DNA from: Nemopilema nomurai
Lineage: Eukaryota; Cnidaria; Scyphozoa; Rhizostomeae; Rhizostomatidae
DNA length: 64,000 nucleotides
Direction of reading: 5' to 3'
Assembly: GCA_003864495.1 (NCBI GenBank)
Contig: ML133503.1
Span: forward strand, 806,001-870,000
Every line of letters starts with the position of its first letter. Positions within the stretch are counted from its first letter, which is position 1. This document shows, piece after piece, positions 60,301-64,000 of this stretch. The notes beneath the pieces are model-generated. The model saw only the letters and a list, made by a program, of their open reading frames with translations. It did not search any database and had not been told where the DNA came from. Position numbers and translations under genes: made by a program.

Positions 60301-60768
60301 ACGTCCAGACTTGTATCTGTATTCCTCACTGCCGTCGGTGTATAATAAAAACACTAAAGCCAAATTGGAAGCAGTATTTCAAAAGCCTCCTGTTTCTCAT
60401 TGCTGAAAGCAACAATCAAGGGATCGCAGGCTGAATTAATGCTATTTATATATACCTTAGATAGCAATAAGACGCACAATGATAATTTCTAGAATTTCCA
60501 ACTTTACATTTTATTTGGGTCGTCTTTTTTCTCTTGCCTTCATTGAGACATTCCAATTCATTTCTCCCGAATGACGCAAGCTTTGCATTTTGCTTTTCAG
60601 ACCATCAAATTTCAGTCTTTGAATGACGTCATTTCTCATGTTCACGCATCCCCAAACCGGCAATATATATATACTGTTACACTTTGTCTGTTAGCTGTTA
60701 TTTTCATTGGTGGCCTGTGTTGTGGACGCATAACTAAAAGAGTAGCTAGAGAATACAAAGATCGGTAG
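45794..60768 (+). CDS. GLG1: Golgi apparatus protein 1 (GLG1/ESL-1/MG-160), 29 exons
   Basis: Exons: 45794-45929, 47147-47643, 47993-48028, 48358-48444, 48782-49000, 49260-49505, 50093-50143, 50715-50841, 51171-51376, 51652-51767, 52513-52614, 53124-53277, 53586-53723, 53914-54000, 54328-54390, 54591-54701, 55118-55206, 55647-55761, 55895-56002, 56307-56378, 56771-56836, 57122-57201, 57437-57480, 57618-57739, 58048-58155, 58544-58648, 59180-59300, 59957-60063, 60601-60768. Total 3681 nt (1226 aa), all in phase. A type I Golgi membrane protein that binds FGF, E-selectin and TGF-beta-type cargo. Signal peptide at 1-26; Glu/Lys-rich spacer at about 46-170; then tandem cysteine-rich GLG1 repeats (about 60 aa, C-x3-C type, 16 in vertebrates) aligned end to end with human. 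TM at about 1193-1212, and a cytosolic tail GRITKRVAREYKDR nearly identical to human. Confidence 0.93.
48307..48339. repeat. (ATT)n microsatellite
   Basis: About 11 ATT triplets in GLG1 intron 3, just upstream of exon 4. Confidence 0.85.
50355..50367 (+). repeat. Poly-G tract (13 G)
   Basis: Thirteen G followed by TGGG and GTGGG groups in GLG1 intron 7. The next 200 bp or so (50400-50620) are richer in G+C than the rest of the intron and may be part of an unidentified repeat. Confidence 0.65.
51821..52006. repeat. 10-bp minisatellite AATGT(T/C)TACC, 18 copies
   Basis: Eighteen perfect-length copies of AATGTTTACC or AATGTCTACC in GLG1 intron 10, differing only at one T/C position. None of the three forward frames contains a stop, so a 10-residue peptide repeat appears in each. 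There is no splice or start context to suggest translation. Confidence 0.9.
55053..55094 (+). repeat. Dispersed intronic repeat, copy 2 (GLG1 intron 16)
   Basis: Matches 20584-20625 (24 exact bases, then a few substitutions). It ends 23 bp before exon 17. Confidence 0.6.
59368..59524. repeat. (ATGTT)n pentanucleotide array
   Basis: An array of ATGTT units with ACGTT variants in GLG1 intron 27. A longer block (ACGTTACGTTACAATATG then ATGTT units and TCTGTT) occurs twice, showing a higher-order duplication. Confidence 0.85.
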
Positions 60769-62589
60769 AAATGAGCTCACCATTTACGGTTGATATGTTA
60801 GGGTGGCCTGGCTAATAGCTTCAAGTTGGTAGGAAAATTTAAAGAAAAGAAATTTCCAGACCGAATGGAAATGACTAAATAACTAATTCGAATTAATTTT
60901 CACAAAAATCATTGCAGGTTAATCTTTTGCACGCAACTCCCTTGACATCACTAGTATACCTTTAGTCTAGCTGGCCGAGAAAACTGGTTGAGAAATTATT
61001 GATAAAGGTGAAATTTTTCTTAATTATCATATATAGAAATGAATTTGAACCATAATAGTCCAGTGTTCCCATCCAGCTTTAACATTTGTGACCCTATAGA
61101 ATTTTGTTGTTGCTCTGTAGCTGTTGGTAATTGCGGATTTATGCCTCGAATAAGCCATAGGTGTTTGGCACTACCAGCTGTCTTTCAGGCGACTGTTCAT
61201 ATAATGCAAAGTTTTTTATTTTCTAAGCATTCAAGAACGGGATTACTACTTATACATCAAAGCTTTATTTCTTAAATTAGGTTGTTAGTTGTGATAAATG
61301 CGGTGTTTTGACAACTCAATCGCAACGTTCAACTCTTTTGTTAAAGAAAACATCGATAAGCTTGTCCAGCGCATAAAAGATTTGCTACAATGATATTTAA
61401 TGAGGAATGGACCAGCATTGGTGTTAGCAAAGGAATCCCAGCCTCTGTGCATACCCAGCCCCTTGGTATATGGTCTCTGTCCGGCATAATGAATCAACCA
61501 TAAATTATCTTTTTGCACAGAATCTTGTGGCTCGTTTTATTACAGATGCTAATTTTGCCCAGACATATCAAGGCAATGAAAACAATGCGGTGACACAGAA
61601 TGCCAGTTTTAGTAATCAATTATTTTATCAATGTTTCGTGAACTAAATTAGCTTGTAGACCCATTAGATTCTGAAGATATTTTGATTTTTGTGGTACTGA
61701 AAGTAGTATAGAGCTGCAATCATCCTTGTGATACATCTATAAATTGAATTTCTAGCTTTTCATCTGTATTTTAATGTCGAGATTACAAATTCAACATTTG
61801 TCAGCTAGGTAGATATTTTGATTTTGATTCTGTGCAGAGAGTTTATAATAAATCGGCGTTACATACACAAAAAAGAGTTTTTTCAGTTGATTGAAACTTT
61901 AGGTCGAATGCGTGGAATACACAACATACCTTAGCATAATGTTTGAAGAAAGAACCCCATGCTTCTTTTGGTGAAAGTTTTAAAGTAGAAAGTAGAAAAT
62001 ATACATCTGGACATTCTGATTCTTTAGGTATTGTAGATGCTCTATTGGTTTACACAAAGTTGTTAAAACTGATTTAAATTGTTTCAATCAAATGCAATCG
62101 AAAACCAGAATATGCAGCATGATAGGTTTTTGGTCAAAAACATTTGTTTGAAATTATAAGCTAAAAACATCATATGAAAGCATCATTCTTTCCATTTAAT
62201 AAATTATATAGCAAAGACAGGAACAACCTATTAGAGTCATTTATAAACTTGATGGATTTCAATGACTTGAAAAATGGGTAATGTTTTTCTGCAGTATCAT
62301 ACTTTTACTTAGCCAAGGTGCTGTATGAAACCATTGTGCTGGAAGGAAGTAGTGCCACTTAACAGCAAACTTTTTATGGTGACCTATCTGTGCAACTATT
62401 GACTTGTAGTATGTCCTTAGATTAATGTGGTGCTAAATACAATAAACAGTGTGCTGGAAATATGATACAAGTTGCCAAAATTTATCAGGTTTTAATCTCT
62501 TAATTCATAAACAGTAAAAAATTGACATGAATTCTATACCTGCCTTCATGTGTGTCAGCAGGGTTACAAATTTAGCTACTCACTGAATT
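60769..62589. other. Intergenic between convergent GLG1 and WWOX
   Basis: No gene seen. AATAAA at 61847-61852 may end the GLG1 transcript. TTTAAT at 62491-62496 (ATTAAA on the minus strand) may end WWOX. The 3' UTRs probably fill much of this 1.8 kb. Confidence 0.5.
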
Positions 62590-63882
62590 CTAATAGGTTT
62601 TACCTACTAGGTCACTTAATGTACATTCATTCTTTATTAACCGTTCACTTATTTCCCAAAGTTTTTTGCCAATATCTGGATCTTTAGCTTGGTCACAAGG
62701 TTCAGTTGCTAAACAGTTACTAAAATAGTAGCCACCAATGTTTTCCATCTCTGGAGCAGTTGCGCAATATATTGTTGTTGCTGCAGCTTGAGCCTAAGGA
62801 TCATTGATGAAAGGTTATATAAAATAATTACAATAGAATACAGGGCAAATGCAATATTAAGAGCTAAGATCTCCTTGCCCCTATCCAGTCATCAATATTT
62901 GGTTTGATACTTAAAAAAGTGGATATTTTATGCATAAGAAGAAGATATTTTTTGAAACAATTACTTTAATTCATTTTCTAGACCAATTAGTCAATATTTT
63001 CTTGTAGTTTCCTTCTCGTAACAGGTTCCATTTTTCTTTATACTTTCTTTTATTTAAAATTCATTTATAAACACAGTGATGTCCGTTCTGTGTCGACATA
63101 CTTCTTTGCCAAATATTTTCAATAGAATGTAAGAGAAAGGGTCAATCAAATACCTTTGATTTTGTGAAAGGACGGACCATTAGGAAAAGAAGCATCCCAA
63201 TGCAAGAATGCCTTTTGATGTTTGTGTACACAAAGTTACCAGGGTGAACAGCATTACACATCACATTACGGTCTGACAAGCGGCGGTTCAATTCATTGGA
63301 GAAAATTATGTTGCAGAGCTTTGACTGATTGTATGCCAAGATTGACCAGTATCTATCCTTTTTAATTGGCAACTGTGACAGTTCCATTGTTGTGGAATAC
63401 AGGTCTGGATACCTAGAAGGAAGCCAATATGAAGATGGTGTCTTAGGACATGATTACGTGAGCATATATTGTAAAGTATTTATCAAGGACAATTCACAAG
63501 TATTAGAAAGGATTATTTTCCTTTAAAAGATTTTGGTGAGTGCAAGGGAAAATGCAGTAAAAGTGAAACTTGCATAACAAAGTAGAAAAAGAGACCTGAA
63601 ATAAAAAAAAGTTGATAGCTGTGATAATTTTGTCATTTGTCACTTTCCCCTTAATTAGATTTCAAAGTAAGCACCATGCAAAGAATCAAAGGATACCTGT
63701 GTGACTCAGAGGAAACAACAACAACCCTTGAAGGAGCTGACTTGCAAAGGACATCTGTTAGAAGTTTAGTCAGATAAAAGTGCCCAAGGTGATTGGCTGC
63801 AAAATGCATCTCAATGCCATCTTCTGATTCCTCATATGGTAGACCATAAACACCAGCATTACAAATTAAGATATGTAATGGC
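62590..63882 (-). CDS. WWOX: WWOX, last three coding exons (5' part outside window)
   Basis: Minus-strand exons 63882-63697, 63412-63154 and 62793-62590, joined in phase with GT-AG introns, ending at TAG 62590-62592. They encode the C-terminal short-chain dehydrogenase half of WW-domain oxidoreductase. The order is: [10 protein letters not shown] (cofactor-binding NAG motif), [17 protein letters not shown] with the catalytic Ser region, then [10 protein letters not shown] with the catalytic YxxxK. NAVHPGN and RPFTKS follow, and the tail around GGYYFSNC ends shortly after the family's LWxxSERLI. The WW domains and the first part of the Rossmann fold must lie beyond 64000. The family is a cytosolic/mitochondrial adaptor-type oxidoreductase. 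The match to WWOX rather than retinol dehydrogenases rests on [16 protein letters not shown]. Confidence 0.9.
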
Positions 63883-64000
63883 CTAGAATTGAGTATAGAT
63901 ACAATGATAAACGCAACAGTTTTTAATCATTCCAACTAAATACGTAGACTAGAATTCATAAATGACAAAAAGATTATTGTATTGAATACCAAAGGTTCTG

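Noticed and set aside
1..64000. CRISPR arrays, bacterial operons, riboswitches or prophage
   Set aside because: All genes are spliced animal genes; the tandem arrays lack spacer structure.

Overview
The window is nuclear DNA of an invertebrate animal. It is AT-rich and intron-rich with GT-AG introns, and it carries recognisable animal orthologues: a NUDT7-type CoA diphosphatase, SLC38A7/SNAT7, PPIP5K/VIP1, GLG1 and WWOX. It also holds an intronless class A GPCR and lineage-specific sequence. The protein sequences are well conserved with vertebrates, but the compact layout and single-exon GPCR suggest a non-bilaterian such as a cnidarian. That placement is inference and is not proven by anything in the sequence.

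Layout. 1-430: 3' end of an unrecognised gene (+). 1438-2355: single-exon Nudix hydrolase (-). 2678-8270: eight-exon SLC38A7-like transporter (+), divergent from the Nudix gene across a 322-bp shared promoter region. 8714-11670: gene-free stretch holding a terminal-inverted-repeat element. 11671-12504: single-exon orphan protein (+). 15961-43402: 22-exon PPIP5K (+), with an antisense intronless GPCR (30929-31828) inside intron 10 and several repeat elements in other introns. 43403-45793: intergenic, with a THAP zinc-finger fragment. 45794-60768: 29-exon GLG1 (+). 62590-63882: last three coding exons of WWOX (-), convergent with GLG1 and running off the right edge.

I rebuilt the multi-exon genes by hand from splice signals, reading phase and family similarity. 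Summed exon lengths close in frame for all three complete genes: 505 aa, about 1236 aa and 1226 aa. The genes are ordinary housekeeping functions (CoA turnover, lysosomal amino-acid export, inositol pyrophosphate signalling, Golgi/secretory cargo binding, SDR/WW tumour-suppressor protein) and do not form an operon-like pathway.

No new defence or mobile 'system' is evident. The most notable points are: linkage of four orthologues that all lie on human 16q; the nested antisense GPCR; apparent GC-AG introns in the PPIP5K tail; four terminal-inverted-repeat elements, one a pogo/mariner-like element with a TA duplication; a short dispersed repeat shared by introns of PPIP5K and GLG1; and a 10-bp minisatellite that is open in all three forward frames.
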